NCBI GenBank assembly: GCA_964495705.1
Contig: CAZBWS010000041.1
Span: 1 to 22,767 of the forward strand
Direction: 5' to 3'
Length of the DNA stretch: 22,767 bases
Source of the DNA: CAZBWS01 sp964495705
GTDB lineage: Bacteria > Pseudomonadota > Gammaproteobacteria > HTCC5015
Shown one piece after another: positions 8,265 to 16,452 of the stretch. The notes beneath the pieces are model-generated. The model did not search any database. It had not been told where the DNA came from and saw only the letters and a list, made by a program, of their open reading frames with translations. Position 1 is the first letter of the stretch, and the number at the start of each line of letters is the position of its first letter. The translations under genes were made by a program, and so were the position numbers.

Positions 8265-9418
8265 TATTTAGCCTTGGGTAACATACCCATAAACTTACAT
8301 AAAATACCCAACATCACCTCATCGGCACCACCGCCAATAGAAACCAAACGCATGTCGCGATAATACTGTGAAATCAGGTTCTCGTTCATAAAGCCCATCC
8401 CCCCCCAGTACTGTAAGCAAGCGTCTGTAACTTCACGACACAAACGCCCTGCCTTTAGCTTCGCTGCGGTTGCTAGATAAGTAGCGTCTTCACCCTGCAT
8501 ATTAACTTCACAGGCTCGGTAGGTTAGTGCACGCAGTGCTTCGATCTCAGCTTGTAGTTCTGCCAGTCGAAAAGAAACCACTTGGTTATCTAAAATAGAC
8601 TTACCAAAAGCCATACGCTGGCTGGTGTATTCAATGGTTTCACGAATACAGTTTTCCAGAGCTTTTAAGCAGACCACGGCACCGAAAATTCGCTCTTCCT
8701 GAAACTGCTGCATCTGTAAGATAAAACCCATACCTTCTTGGCCAATTAGGTTTTTCGCGGGGACACGTACGTCTTTAAAAAACACCTGAGCCGTATCTGA
8801 TGAGCGCATACCCAGCTTATCTAGCTTAGGTGCTACTTCGATACCGTCTACATCCATAGGTACTAAAATAAGGGATTTATTTTTGTGGAAGGGGCCGTCA
8901 GACGTGTTCGCCAACAAACACATATAGTCCGCTTGGGTAGAGTTAGTAATCCACATCTTAGTGCCATTGATCACATAATCATCGCCGTCGCGAACCGCTG
9001 TGGTTTTCACACCCGCAACATCAGATCCAGCGTTAGGTTCAGACACACCAATACAGAATACCGCTTCGCCGCTAATGGCCTTAGTCAAATATTTCTCACA
9101 TAACTCTTTGCTTCCATGCAAAGCCAGTGCAGGTGTAGCCATATCCGTTTGCACACCAATGGCCATCGGAATCCCGCCGCAGTGAATAGCGCCTAGCTCT
9201 TCCGCCACAACCAAACCATAACTTAAATCTAAACCCAGACCGCCATACTCTTCTGGCTTAGTCACGCCTAATAGACCCAACTCCCCCATTTTCATAAATA
9301 GCTCTTTGGCGGGGAATAGACCGTCTTTTTCCCACTGTTCTACATGGGGATTGATTTCATTATCAACAAACTGTTTTACCGTACGGCGAAATTCTTCATG
9401 TTCTGCTGTGAATTGCAT
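8264..9418 (-). CDS. atuD: Acyl-CoA dehydrogenase, probable citronellyl-CoA dehydrogenase
   Basis: 384 residues, a full-length FAD acyl-CoA dehydrogenase. The N-terminal helical domain contains MGELGLLGVTKPEEYGGLGLD, the middle beta domain contains CIGVSEPNAGSDVAGVKTTA and TKMWITNSTQAD, and the C-terminal helical domain contains RMAFGKSILDNQ and QYWGGMGFMNE. Glu367 in GGGADEVML sits where the catalytic base of short/medium-chain enzymes lies. In the Pseudomonas citronellol pathway AtuD oxidises citronellyl-CoA to cis-geranyl-CoA, and that role is inferred here from its place between atuC and atuF. It is 34 bp downstream of atuC. Isovaleryl-CoA dehydrogenase (LiuA type, catalytic Glu on a different helix) is the alternative and is less likely given the neighbours. 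Confidence 0.82.
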   Translation of the reverse strand: MQFTAEHEEFRRTVKQFVDNEINPHVEQWEKDGLFPAKELFMKMGELGLLGVTKPEEYGGLGLDLSYGLVVAEELGAIHCGGIPMAIGVQTDMATPALALHGSKELCEKYLTKAISGEAVFCIGVSEPNAGSDVAGVKTTAVRDGDDYVINGTKMWITNSTQADYMCLLANTSDGPFHKNKSLILVPMDVDGIEVAPKLDKLGMRSSDTAQVFFKDVRVPAKNLIGQEGMGFILQMQQFQEERIFGAVVCLKALENCIRETIEYTSQRMAFGKSILDNQVVSFRLAELQAEIEALRALTYRACEVNMQGEDATYLATAAKLKAGRLCREVTDACLQYWGGMGFMNENLISQYYRDMRLVSIGGGADEVMLGILCKFMGMLPKAK

Positions 9419-9452
9419 AGCACTACCTCTTTAATAATTTTTTATATATGGT

Positions 9453-11069
9453 TTAGAAACGTGGCACGCCAAAGCCAATCGGCTTTAACTCACGGCGCTC
9501 AGCTTCATTACAAGTGGCCAATAAAAACCCTAGCAACTTGCGTGTATCTCTTGGGTCGATTAAACCATCGTCCCATAAACGTGCCGTGCCAAATAATGCC
9601 GTAGAGCTTGCATCTAGCTTAGCCGCTGTCTTTTGCTCAATTGCATCTAACATAGCGTCTTGCACCTCTTGCCCTGCACGCTTCATTTTTTGCTCTGTAA
9701 CAATGCGTAATACTTTACCCGCCTGCGCCCCCCCCATCACCGCCGTGCGCGCATTCGGCCAAGCAAAGATAAAGCGCGGATCTAATCCACGCCCACACAT
9801 GGCGTAATTACCCGCGCCATAAGAGCCCCCGATAACGATGGAAAATTTTGACACGCTACAGTTAGCCACCGCCTGTAACATTTTAGAACCGTGCTTAATA
9901 ACGCCGTTTTGCTCGGACTCCGTACCCACTTGAAAGCCTGTCGTATTGTGTAAGAACAATAATGACGTATTGCCCTGTTCACACAACTGAATAAACTGGG
10001 CAGCCTTGGCTGCACCGTTAGGTGTGATAGGGCCATTATTGCCAATAATGCCGAGGGAGTGGCCTTCGATTTTTATAAAGCCGCATACGGTTTGTGCATC
10101 AAATTCTTGCTTGAAAGGTAAGAAGTCTGAACCATCCGCAATGCGCGCTAGAATTTCTCTAACGTCATAGGGCTTCTTGGTATCACAGGGCACGACGCCC
10201 AGTAATTCATCTGGCGAGTACAACGGCTCTTCGTATTCTTTCTCTATACCGACACGCAACTGCTCATTCCACGGTAGCTGCTGCAGTATTTGTCTTGCAA
10301 TCAAAATACCGTCGCGATCATCCTCTGCTAGATACTCGCCGGTGCCTGCAGTTTCTGTATGCATCTCTGCGCCACCTAACTGCTCATCAGTGGCTACCTC
10401 CCCTGTCGCCGCATACAGCAATGGTGGCCCGGCCAAATACATAGTGGCCTTTTTCTTCACCATAATCACGTAGTCAGACAAGCCTGGCTGGTAAGCACCA
10501 CCTGCGGTGGCGCTGCCGTGTACTACAGTAATCTGTGGCAGCCCTAATGCGGATAACCTAGCCTGATTGGCAAAGCAGCGCGCGCCTTGCACGAACACTT
10601 CAGCACCATAGTTCAAGTTGGCACCGCCACTTTGCGCAAGACTAACAATAGGCAGCTTATTTTCTTTGGAGATTTGATGCAGGCGCAACGTTTTATCCAA
10701 ACCCGCTGGAGAAATGGTGCCACCTTTAATGGCAAAATTATTCAGCTGTACTAAGCAGCGAATACCCGCAATAAAACCAATGCCTGCGATGATGCCTCCA
10801 CCTGCAAGCGTGCCATCGTCATCATCGTGCATTTGAAAGCCAGCCAAGGAACTCAGCTCTACGAATGGAGAGCCTGTATCCAACAACAGGCTGAGGCGAT
10901 CGCGAGGGAGTATTTCTCCACGCTTGGCATAGCGTGCACGCTTGGACTCTGCCTCTTTAACACTGCGCGATTCGATTTCGCGAAACTCATCTACCAAGCT
11001 TTGCATAGCTACAACATTGGCTTGATAGTCGGCGCTATTGATATCGACTTCTGATTCTAGTACTGGCAT
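9453..11069 (-). CDS. atuC: Geranyl-CoA carboxylase beta subunit (carboxyltransferase)
   Basis: 538 residues with the two crotonase-like carboxyltransferase lobes. The N-lobe contains RDRLSLLLDTGSPFVELS, SGGANLNYGAEVF and HGSATAGGAYQPGLSDYV. The C-lobe contains GFIKIEGHSLGIIGNNGPI, LLFLHNTTGFQVGTE and GGSYGAGNYAMCGRG. The size and HNTTGF / GNYAMCGR motifs are those of the methylcrotonyl/geranyl-CoA carboxylase beta group and not propionyl-CoA carboxylase. It forms the carboxylase with AtuF. SATAGGAYQPG with a tyrosine in TMYLAGPP differs from the usual MCC pattern (SCTAGGAYVPA, TIFLAGPP), which is consistent with a different acyl substrate, though I cannot prove specificity. It begins 6 bp after atuB on the same transcript. 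Confidence 0.85.
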   Translation of the reverse strand: MPVLESEVDINSADYQANVVAMQSLVDEFREIESRSVKEAESKRARYAKRGEILPRDRLSLLLDTGSPFVELSSLAGFQMHDDDDGTLAGGGIIAGIGFIAGIRCLVQLNNFAIKGGTISPAGLDKTLRLHQISKENKLPIVSLAQSGGANLNYGAEVFVQGARCFANQARLSALGLPQITVVHGSATAGGAYQPGLSDYVIMVKKKATMYLAGPPLLYAATGEVATDEQLGGAEMHTETAGTGEYLAEDDRDGILIARQILQQLPWNEQLRVGIEKEYEEPLYSPDELLGVVPCDTKKPYDVREILARIADGSDFLPFKQEFDAQTVCGFIKIEGHSLGIIGNNGPITPNGAAKAAQFIQLCEQGNTSLLFLHNTTGFQVGTESEQNGVIKHGSKMLQAVANCSVSKFSIVIGGSYGAGNYAMCGRGLDPRFIFAWPNARTAVMGGAQAGKVLRIVTEQKMKRAGQEVQDAMLDAIEQKTAAKLDASSTALFGTARLWDDGLIDPRDTRKLLGFLLATCNEAERRELKPIGFGVPRF

Positions 11070-11075
11070 ATTTAT

Positions 11076-11963
11076 CTAAGCTTCTTTATCTAATTCTTGA
11101 ATAACTTCTGGTACTACCGCGCGCTGAAAAGCGTCAAAAGGTGCTACATTATTTTTCCCCTCCAGCTCCCACATTACCGCAGTCTGCGCTGAGCCACCGT
11201 CCACACGCATAGTCAGTCCCGTAATAAAGGCTGCAGCATCGCTGAGTAAATAAATAATCGCCGAGCTAACCTCAGCTTCCAAACCTAAACGGCGCAAAGG
11301 GGTAGACTGTTGAGCATGGCCAATAATGGGTTTGATCAGTTCTTTATCGTAGGTATCCATACCACTGGAGGCAATATAACCCGGTGCCACAGCATTCACC
11401 CTAACCCCCGACTTGGCCCACTCGATCGCCGCAGTTTTAGTGAGGTTTTGCATACCTGCACGAGCGGCGCCTGAGTGCGCCATACCAGGCATGCCTTTGA
11501 AGTTGTCTGCGGTGATATTCACCACAGAGCCACCTTGCTCTGCCATGCACTGCTTGTACAACTCACGAGAAACTAAGAAGCCGCCCGTCAAATTGGTCTT
11601 AATCACTGCGTCAAAGCCCTTCGCTGAAATATGCTCCAGCGGTGATGGGAACTGGCCACCCGCATTGTTCACCAGACCATGAATCCCGCCCTGCTCAGAA
11701 AGAATTTTGTGAATCGTCGCGACTACCGCAGCTTCATCACGGATATCCAAGCTATAACAAGCTGCGTTTTTTCCATAGTCTTCTAGTAGTTCGGCCGATA
11801 CCGTTTCTAGCTTTTCAATGCTACGGCCAACTAAGACCAACCTAGCCCCTAAGCTCATAAGCTCGTGGGCAACACAGCGCCCAATACCACTACCCCCTCC
11901 GGTAACTAAGATAGTTTTTTCAGCAAAGGCATCGCTGCGAAATATGGATTTATATTTATTCAT
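11076..11963 (-). CDS. atuB: Short-chain dehydrogenase/reductase AtuB (PECR-like)
   Basis: 295 residues, a Rossmann-fold SDR. The nucleotide motif is TGGGSGIG (21-28), NNAGG is at 99-103, and VRVNAVAPGYI follows the active site. The usual YxxxK is replaced: the region reads MAHSGAARAGMQNLTK, with Ser164 at the Tyr place and Arg168 at the Lys place. The HSGAARAG pattern is that of peroxisomal trans-2-enoyl-CoA reductase, in the dienoyl/enoyl-CoA reductase branch, which suggests an acyl-CoA substrate and not an alcohol. The exact step of AtuB in terpene breakdown is not settled. Its ATG shares ATGA with the atuA stop (4-bp overlap), so the two are translationally coupled. C-terminal residues past 260 extend beyond the minimal SDR core. 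Confidence 0.8.
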   Translation of the reverse strand: MNKYKSIFRSDAFAEKTILVTGGGSGIGRCVAHELMSLGARLVLVGRSIEKLETVSAELLEDYGKNAACYSLDIRDEAAVVATIHKILSEQGGIHGLVNNAGGQFPSPLEHISAKGFDAVIKTNLTGGFLVSRELYKQCMAEQGGSVVNITADNFKGMPGMAHSGAARAGMQNLTKTAAIEWAKSGVRVNAVAPGYIASSGMDTYDKELIKPIIGHAQQSTPLRRLGLEAEVSSAIIYLLSDAAAFITGLTMRVDGGSAQTAVMWELEGKNNVAPFDAFQRAVVPEVIQELDKEA

Positions 11964-13771
11964 TTAATTAAACCTGCTGGAACCGCTATTTGAATATCCA
12001 ATAGCTGCTGAGCATAAGCCTTGCCCTGGGGGTCGGCGCGCAAACTGCCAATACCTCCGCCACCTAGACTATTCTTTAATAAAAAATTAAATGCATTTAA
12101 ACCCGGTAAATACCAGCGCTGAATTTTTTCTTCTAGTGGCATATCCCCATGATCAAAGACATGTTGCATATAGTCGGCTACAAGGGCTGCACTGAGCGCT
12201 TTATTGATATAGGGAATATAAGCAGGGTCGCGGGCAATCACGCCGATATTACTATGATTACCTTTATCGCCACTACGCGCCCAAGCAAGTTGGCGCAGGC
12301 TAACTTGCGTCTCGCAAGCTTTTACATCATTAGCAGCTTGGTGCTCGACAATGGCTTCAGAACCAGCTGTACTTAAGACCTCCACCTTAGACTGGCTATC
12401 AGCTAAATAAGTACTAACAGCCACCTGATCTTTAGGCCACAGAAATGAAAACAACCGAATCACTGGACTGACTTTGGGACGCCCCCCCATCAAGCCGGTC
12501 AGCCCTGGCGCCATGCCAGTAGCGGCTTGGGCAATCTCGGTAGCAAAAAATTGCAAGGCCTGGCGCGCTACATGAGTGACTGAAATTTTCACGACCACCT
12601 CACGGTTACCTTGCATGCGCGCTTGGGCTCCATAGGTCGTTTCTGTACCGAGTATTTCCACGCTAGTTTGGCTGTAGCCTGGTGCCCCTTGCAGCTTAAA
12701 TACCGCCTCGGTTTTTGCCAAAATAGCATCGGCAACGGCCTCTGCCTTGGCTTTGGCTTCATGCCCTCCTAGGGTGAAGCTGGCAGTGCAGCGGTAACCG
12801 TCACGATAAGTCGCAGAGACTTTATAAGTGCTACTGGGCTCACGGCCCTTGGCGTGACTGACACGCACACGGTTTTCACCCAGCTCTTGCAACTCAACTT
12901 CTGTCCAGTCGCAAATAACATCGGGGAGATAATAGTTAGCGGGGTCGCCAATTTCATAAACAATTTGCTCAGACACGGTACCGCGAGAAACCAGCCCCCC
13001 AGTACCCTCAGGCTTGGTTGTTACAAAGCTGCCATCTGCCGCACATTCCACAATGGGAAAGCCCATGTTGGCGTAGCCGCCATTCGGGGAATTCGCCACG
13101 TCTTGCCAGTCGGTGAAATTACCGCCAGTACACTGTGCGCCGCATTCGATAACATGGCCAGCTAAACTCCCCTGAGATAACTTATCGTAGTCACCCCAAG
13201 CCCAGCCAAACTCATGTACTAAAGGCCCCAAGACAACAGCGCTATCGGCAATGCGGCCCGTAATAACAATATCAGCACCTTGCTCTAGAGCTAAAGTAAT
13301 CGCCGAAGCGCCTAGATAGGCATTCATACTTACAACGTCACCGGGTAATACAGCACCCGTTTCCATTTCGCGAATTTCGCTTGCTTGTACTTCGGCATTA
13401 GGCATCAAATCATCACCGCTAACCACCGCGACGTTCAAATCCAGCCCTTGCTCTTCAATCAAGGTAAGCAGTGCATCACGACAAGCCAAGGGATTCATGC
13501 CCCCCGCATTGCTGACGACTTTAATACCCTTCTGGGCGATAGGCTTTAATAAAGGGTTCAGCACATGTCCAACAAAGTCTGTGGCATAACCCAAGGCAGG
13601 GTTTTTTAATTTTGCAGCAGAGAGTAGTGACATCGTCACTTCGGCTAAATAATCAAATACCAAATAATCAATATTAGATTTATGCACCAACTGAGCCGCC
13701 GCGGTAGAAGTATCTCCCCAGAAGCCAGAGGCACAGCCTATTTTAATTATTTTCTCATTATTATCAGTCAC
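11960..13771 (-). CDS. atuA: Acyclic terpene utilization protein AtuA
   Basis: 603 residues. Residues 1 to about 460 form the DUF1446/AtuA core, starting IIKIGCASGFWGDTSTAAAQLV and including FDYLAEVTMSLL, SNAGGMNPLACRDAL, DIVITGRIADSAVVLGPL and GTGGLVSRGTV. The last 100 or so residues form the AtuA C-terminal domain with LRQLAWARSGDKGNHSNIGVIARD. The protein is required for growth on citronellol and geraniol in Pseudomonas, but its biochemical step is not established. It is the first gene of the operon, as in Pseudomonas atuABCDEFGH. The start codon is GTG (13769-13771) with TAAGG about 8 bases upstream. A divergent TetR gene and an operator-like palindrome lie just upstream. Confidence 0.9.
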   Translation of the reverse strand: MTDNNEKIIKIGCASGFWGDTSTAAAQLVHKSNIDYLVFDYLAEVTMSLLSAAKLKNPALGYATDFVGHVLNPLLKPIAQKGIKVVSNAGGMNPLACRDALLTLIEEQGLDLNVAVVSGDDLMPNAEVQASEIREMETGAVLPGDVVSMNAYLGASAITLALEQGADIVITGRIADSAVVLGPLVHEFGWAWGDYDKLSQGSLAGHVIECGAQCTGGNFTDWQDVANSPNGGYANMGFPIVECAADGSFVTTKPEGTGGLVSRGTVSEQIVYEIGDPANYYLPDVICDWTEVELQELGENRVRVSHAKGREPSSTYKVSATYRDGYRCTASFTLGGHEAKAKAEAVADAILAKTEAVFKLQGAPGYSQTSVEILGTETTYGAQARMQGNREVVVKISVTHVARQALQFFATEIAQAATGMAPGLTGLMGGRPKVSPVIRLFSFLWPKDQVAVSTYLADSQSKVEVLSTAGSEAIVEHQAANDVKACETQVSLRQLAWARSGDKGNHSNIGVIARDPAYIPYINKALSAALVADYMQHVFDHGDMPLEEKIQRWYLPGLNAFNFLLKNSLGGGGIGSLRADPQGKAYAQQLLDIQIAVPAGLIK

Positions 13772-13840
13772 TTATAAAGCCTTAATTATTCAATGAATGG
13801 GAATTTAGCGGTGGCCACAAAGCTCAAGTGCAGCTACAAT

Positions 13841-13858
13841 ACCAAGCAAGCGCTTGGT
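13841..13858. promoter_or_regulatory. Probable AtuR operator in the atuA-atuR divergent region
   Basis: ACCAAGC (13841-13847), AAGC, then GCTTGGT (13852-13858) make a perfect 7-4-7 inverted repeat, which also contains the self-complementary CAAGCGCTTG. The size fits a TetR dimer. It lies 33 bases before the atuR start and 70 bases before the atuA start, so one site could repress both genes. Acyl-CoA control of release is an inference from the pathway. Confidence 0.72.
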
Positions 13859-13890
13859 TTGTAAACACAGTTTAGAGAGTTTTTTCGCAG

Positions 13891-14496
13891 ATGCAGCATA
13901 TCGTTGATAATTTAGTCACAAATGGCGTGATAACAGCGCCTAGTAGCGCCAAAGGTAAGTTACTACAAGCAGCCGCCAAGCTGTTTCGAGAAAAAGGTTA
14001 CGAGAAAACCACCACACGTGACTTAGCCGCTGTCGTCGGGATACTGTCGGGCAGCATCTTCCACCACTTTAAGAATAAGGAAGCCATTCTGTATGAGGTG
14101 ATGCGAGAAACCATTTTACTGAATACGGAACGTTTAAATCACGCCGTAGCGAATGCGGATAGGCCAGAACTACGCCTACTTGAATTAATCAAACAAGAAC
14201 TACAATTTATTAATGGGGACACAGGGGAAGCGATGACCGTCTTGGTGTTTGAATGGCGATCTCTCTCCCCAGAAAAGCAGCAAGATATTTTAAAGCTTCG
14301 TGAAATATATGAGAGAACGTGGCTAGACGTCATTCAAGAAAATATTGGTGCAGGTAAACTACACACAGACGCCTTTATTTTCAGGCGTTTATTGACGGGA
14401 GCCGTCAGCTGGACAATCAATTGGTATAAGCAGGACAAGAGCATGGACATTGATACCCTAGCCCAACAAGTACTCGATACATTTATTAAGCCTTAA
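13891..14496 (+). CDS. atuR: TetR-family regulator, AtuR-like
   Basis: 201 residues. The N-terminal TetR helix-turn-helix covers about residues 20-68: KGKLLQAAAKLFREKGYEKTTTRDLAAVVGI, then SGSIFHHFKNKEAILYEVM. The C-terminal helices form the ligand and dimer domain. It is divergent from atuA with a shared 119-bp region that holds the palindrome at 13841-13858. I infer that it represses the atu operon and its own gene until a terpenyl-CoA or other acyl-CoA binds. ATG 13891 has GAGAG upstream at long spacing, a weak site. An in-frame ATG does not occur again before the HTH, so the start is reasonable. It overlaps the end of convergent holB by 11 bp. The symbol rests on context only. Confidence 0.8.
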   Translation: MQHIVDNLVTNGVITAPSSAKGKLLQAAAKLFREKGYEKTTTRDLAAVVGILSGSIFHHFKNKEAILYEVMRETILLNTERLNHAVANADRPELRLLELIKQELQFINGDTGEAMTVLVFEWRSLSPEKQQDILKLREIYERTWLDVIQENIGAGKLHTDAFIFRRLLTGAVSWTINWYKQDKSMDIDTLAQQVLDTFIKP

Positions 14497-15478
14497 ACAC
14501 GGCCTGCCAATCTAATAGACTTTTTTCCAGTAGCTGTTGAGGATTTAAAGAACGCTGCACGAGAGTCTGTAGCTTTACCTGATCGTCATACCAAGCATAC
14601 AGGCCTAGCAAACTAGCTCTTGGCGCCAACTCCGACAAGGTCTGAGCGTAGTCGCTATTAGCAATTTGTGTAACGTCATTGACTTGTTGTAATTTGATCA
14701 AATCATTAACCCAAGATATCCCCCACACCACTAATAGGTCTAATGGCTGCTTGGCTAATTGAGCTGCCAGCGCAACAGGGCTAAGCTTATGCTGCGACAC
14801 AGCAATTAGCTGAGCATAAAAGTCGTTACGCAAATCCAACCAGCCCTCTTGCCCTGCTTTCAACGCTTGTAACGGCGCACCATTCGCCATAGCCAGTAAC
14901 GGCTCCGCATCCATACCGGGTAAAGTACTACCTAGCCATTGCTTAGCCTGCTCTTTTGCAGGGGCAGTAAAACGAATTTCTTGACAGCGACTGCGAATAG
15001 TCGGCAATAAACGTGAGGGGAAATCTGTCACTAAAATCAGTAGCGTCTTCTCTGTTGGCTCTTCCAATGTTTTCAAAATACCATTGGCAGCATTCTGATT
15101 CATACGCTCAGCAGGATAAACAATCGCCACCTTATAACCACCAAATTGTGCGGTCAGAGCGAGGCTTTCAGCCATGGAGCGAATCTGATCAATTTTAAGT
15201 TCTTTTGCGACTTTGCCACTTTTGGCGTCCACGTCAAAAGTCAGCTGTTTTTTATCTGGGTGGGTACCCGCAGCGACTAAATTGCAATTCTGGCACTGGC
15301 CACAAGCCTGAGCAGCAGGTGCCTGCGAACACATTAAACCCGCAGCCAGTTGCTGGGCAAACTCTACCTTACCCACGCCTTGTGGCCCGGTTAGCAACAG
15401 CGCATGGGGCAACCTACCCTGCTGTAAGCGAGTTTCTACAGATTGCCATTGTTGTTCGTGCCAAGTGTAACGGGTCAT
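14486..15478 (-). CDS. holB: DNA polymerase III subunit delta'
   Basis: 330 residues, a clamp-loader AAA+ protein. HALLLTGPQGVGKVEFAQQLA holds the P-loop (31-37). The four-cysteine zinc module is at Cys50, 59, 62 and 65 (CGQCQNC). LKIDQIRSMAESL, GGYKVAIVYPAERMNQNAANGILKTLEEP and the sensor region DFPSRLLPTIRSRCQ follow. It is part of the DnaX complex that loads the sliding clamp. In most gammaproteobacteria it sits as tmk-holB-pilZ. Here tmk is not next to it (a repeat and two unknown membrane-protein genes lie upstream) and pilZ is displaced by the atu island. The ATG at 15478 follows closely on a dispersed repeat. Confidence 0.94.
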   Translation of the reverse strand: MTRYTWHEQQWQSVETRLQQGRLPHALLLTGPQGVGKVEFAQQLAAGLMCSQAPAAQACGQCQNCNLVAAGTHPDKKQLTFDVDAKSGKVAKELKIDQIRSMAESLALTAQFGGYKVAIVYPAERMNQNAANGILKTLEEPTEKTLLILVTDFPSRLLPTIRSRCQEIRFTAPAKEQAKQWLGSTLPGMDAEPLLAMANGAPLQALKAGQEGWLDLRNDFYAQLIAVSQHKLSPVALAAQLAKQPLDLLVVWGISWVNDLIKLQQVNDVTQIANSDYAQTLSELAPRASLLGLYAWYDDQVKLQTLVQRSLNPQQLLEKSLLDWQAVFKA

Positions 15479-15505
15479 TTTCAGTCTTTTTTAATGCGAT
15501 GTTAC

Positions 15506-15607
15506 TGTCATCCTGAGCGAAACACAGTGTAGCCGAAGGATCTGGCTCACTGATGTAAGTCGAAACTAAGATCCTTCGATTCCGCTAAAGCTCCACTCAG
15601 GATGACA
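15506..15607. repeat. Inverted dispersed repeat (TGTCATCCTGAG arms)
   Basis: Outer arms TGTCATCCTGAG (15506-15517) and CTCAGGATGACA (15596-15607) are perfect complements. Inner arms CGAAGGATCT (15534-15543) and AGATCCTTCG (15569-15578) also pair. The middle is imperfect. It is a long hairpin in the region between holB and the downstream end of the 134-residue gene. The same motifs recur, decayed, at 1193-1250. This family of intergenic repeats is widespread in bacteria; no transposase is encoded here. Confidence 0.82.
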
Positions 15608-15649
15608 ACATGTATATGTCAACAGGCTGGAATTATGCCTTTTCCTGCT

Positions 15650-16054
15650 TTATTTGTCCTTATCTTCTTGGCCTTCGCGTTGTTTGCGAATAGAGCTGAT
15701 TTCATTGCGAATCACCCCCAAACCCTTACCCACCGAACGCATCGTGCCATACACGCCACTGGCCGATTGATCGTGGACCTTACGCATGCGCTTGCCTACT
15801 TCCTGAGTTTGCGGAATGGATTCTAAAATATCAAAGGATACATCCGAGAATGCCTTGTGCACATCCTCCACAGAAGTTGTCGCCGCCTGCATCATATGCT
15901 CTAAGGTGACCTGTTGTTCTATCGTTTGATGTACAAAGGCATCAACACTCGCTTGAAAGTCATCCAGCTGCAGCTGCACTTGGCGGTAATTCACCCATTG
16001 CAAAAACAGTATCAATATAAGTACACACGATAAGCCAAGTAATAACCACAACAT
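15650..16054 (-). CDS. Small membrane-anchored protein of unknown function
   Basis: About 134 residues. One strong N-terminal membrane helix (LWLLLGLSCVLILILFLQWV) is followed by a mostly helical soluble part with regularly spaced hydrophobics, which may be a coiled coil, and a charged tail. I recognise no family. A TTG start at 16060 is possible, but the ATG at 16054 overlaps the stop of the upstream gene as TAATG and has GAGAGGGA at good distance, so I prefer it. This makes a translationally coupled pair with 16054-16452. With both proteins carrying one N-terminal anchor and helical stretches, they may form a membrane complex; that is inference. Confidence 0.7.
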   Translation of the reverse strand: MLWLLLGLSCVLILILFLQWVNYRQVQLQLDDFQASVDAFVHQTIEQQVTLEHMMQAATTSVEDVHKAFSDVSFDILESIPQTQEVGKRMRKVHDQSASGVYGTMRSVGKGLGVIRNEISSIRKQREGQEDKDK

Positions 16055-16452
16055 TAGCAATCCCTCTCATTAATTTGCACACTCACTTGCGCCGCAATAC
16101 CCCGTTGCTGCAGCTCTGCTGCCAATTCCTTACGCAAATCTTGATAAACACGTTTTTTCACTAAGGCCGGCGCCAAAGCACCCGCAACACCGCCAACGGC
16201 CGCTTCCTGCTCTGCAACTGCCAAGGGGTTTTTAACGATTATTTTCACATAGGGACGACCACCGCCTATCTCTTCTGCAGGAACAGCCGCCAATTGAATC
16301 GCCGAGGCCTGCTCGCCTTTTTCGGCTAGTTGTAGCTGTAGATCAGCAATACGCTTGCGTAAGGCCGCCATAAAGCGCCACTGTAGTACGGCAACCACTA
16401 GCACAACAATCATGCTGAGCTCTAATAAAAGCGTGGGATTTAGTATGTTCAC
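16054..16452 (-). CDS. Small membrane-anchored protein of unknown function, partner of next gene
   Basis: 132 residues starting at GTG (16450-16452). An N-terminal membrane helix (LLLELSMIVVLVVAVLQW) leads into a short coiled-coil-like stretch (LRKRIADLQLQLAEKGEQ), a segment rich in Ala and Gly with PYVKIIVKNPLAVA, and a C-terminal domain with VYQDLRKELAAELQQRGIAAQVSVQI. I do not recognise the family. The second gene starts on its stop codon. The upstream region (16453-16554) is a divergent promoter region shared with the gene at 16555. Confidence 0.68.
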   Translation of the reverse strand: MNILNPTLLLELSMIVVLVVAVLQWRFMAALRKRIADLQLQLAEKGEQASAIQLAAVPAEEIGGGRPYVKIIVKNPLAVAEQEAAVGGVAGALAPALVKKRVYQDLRKELAAELQQRGIAAQVSVQINERDC

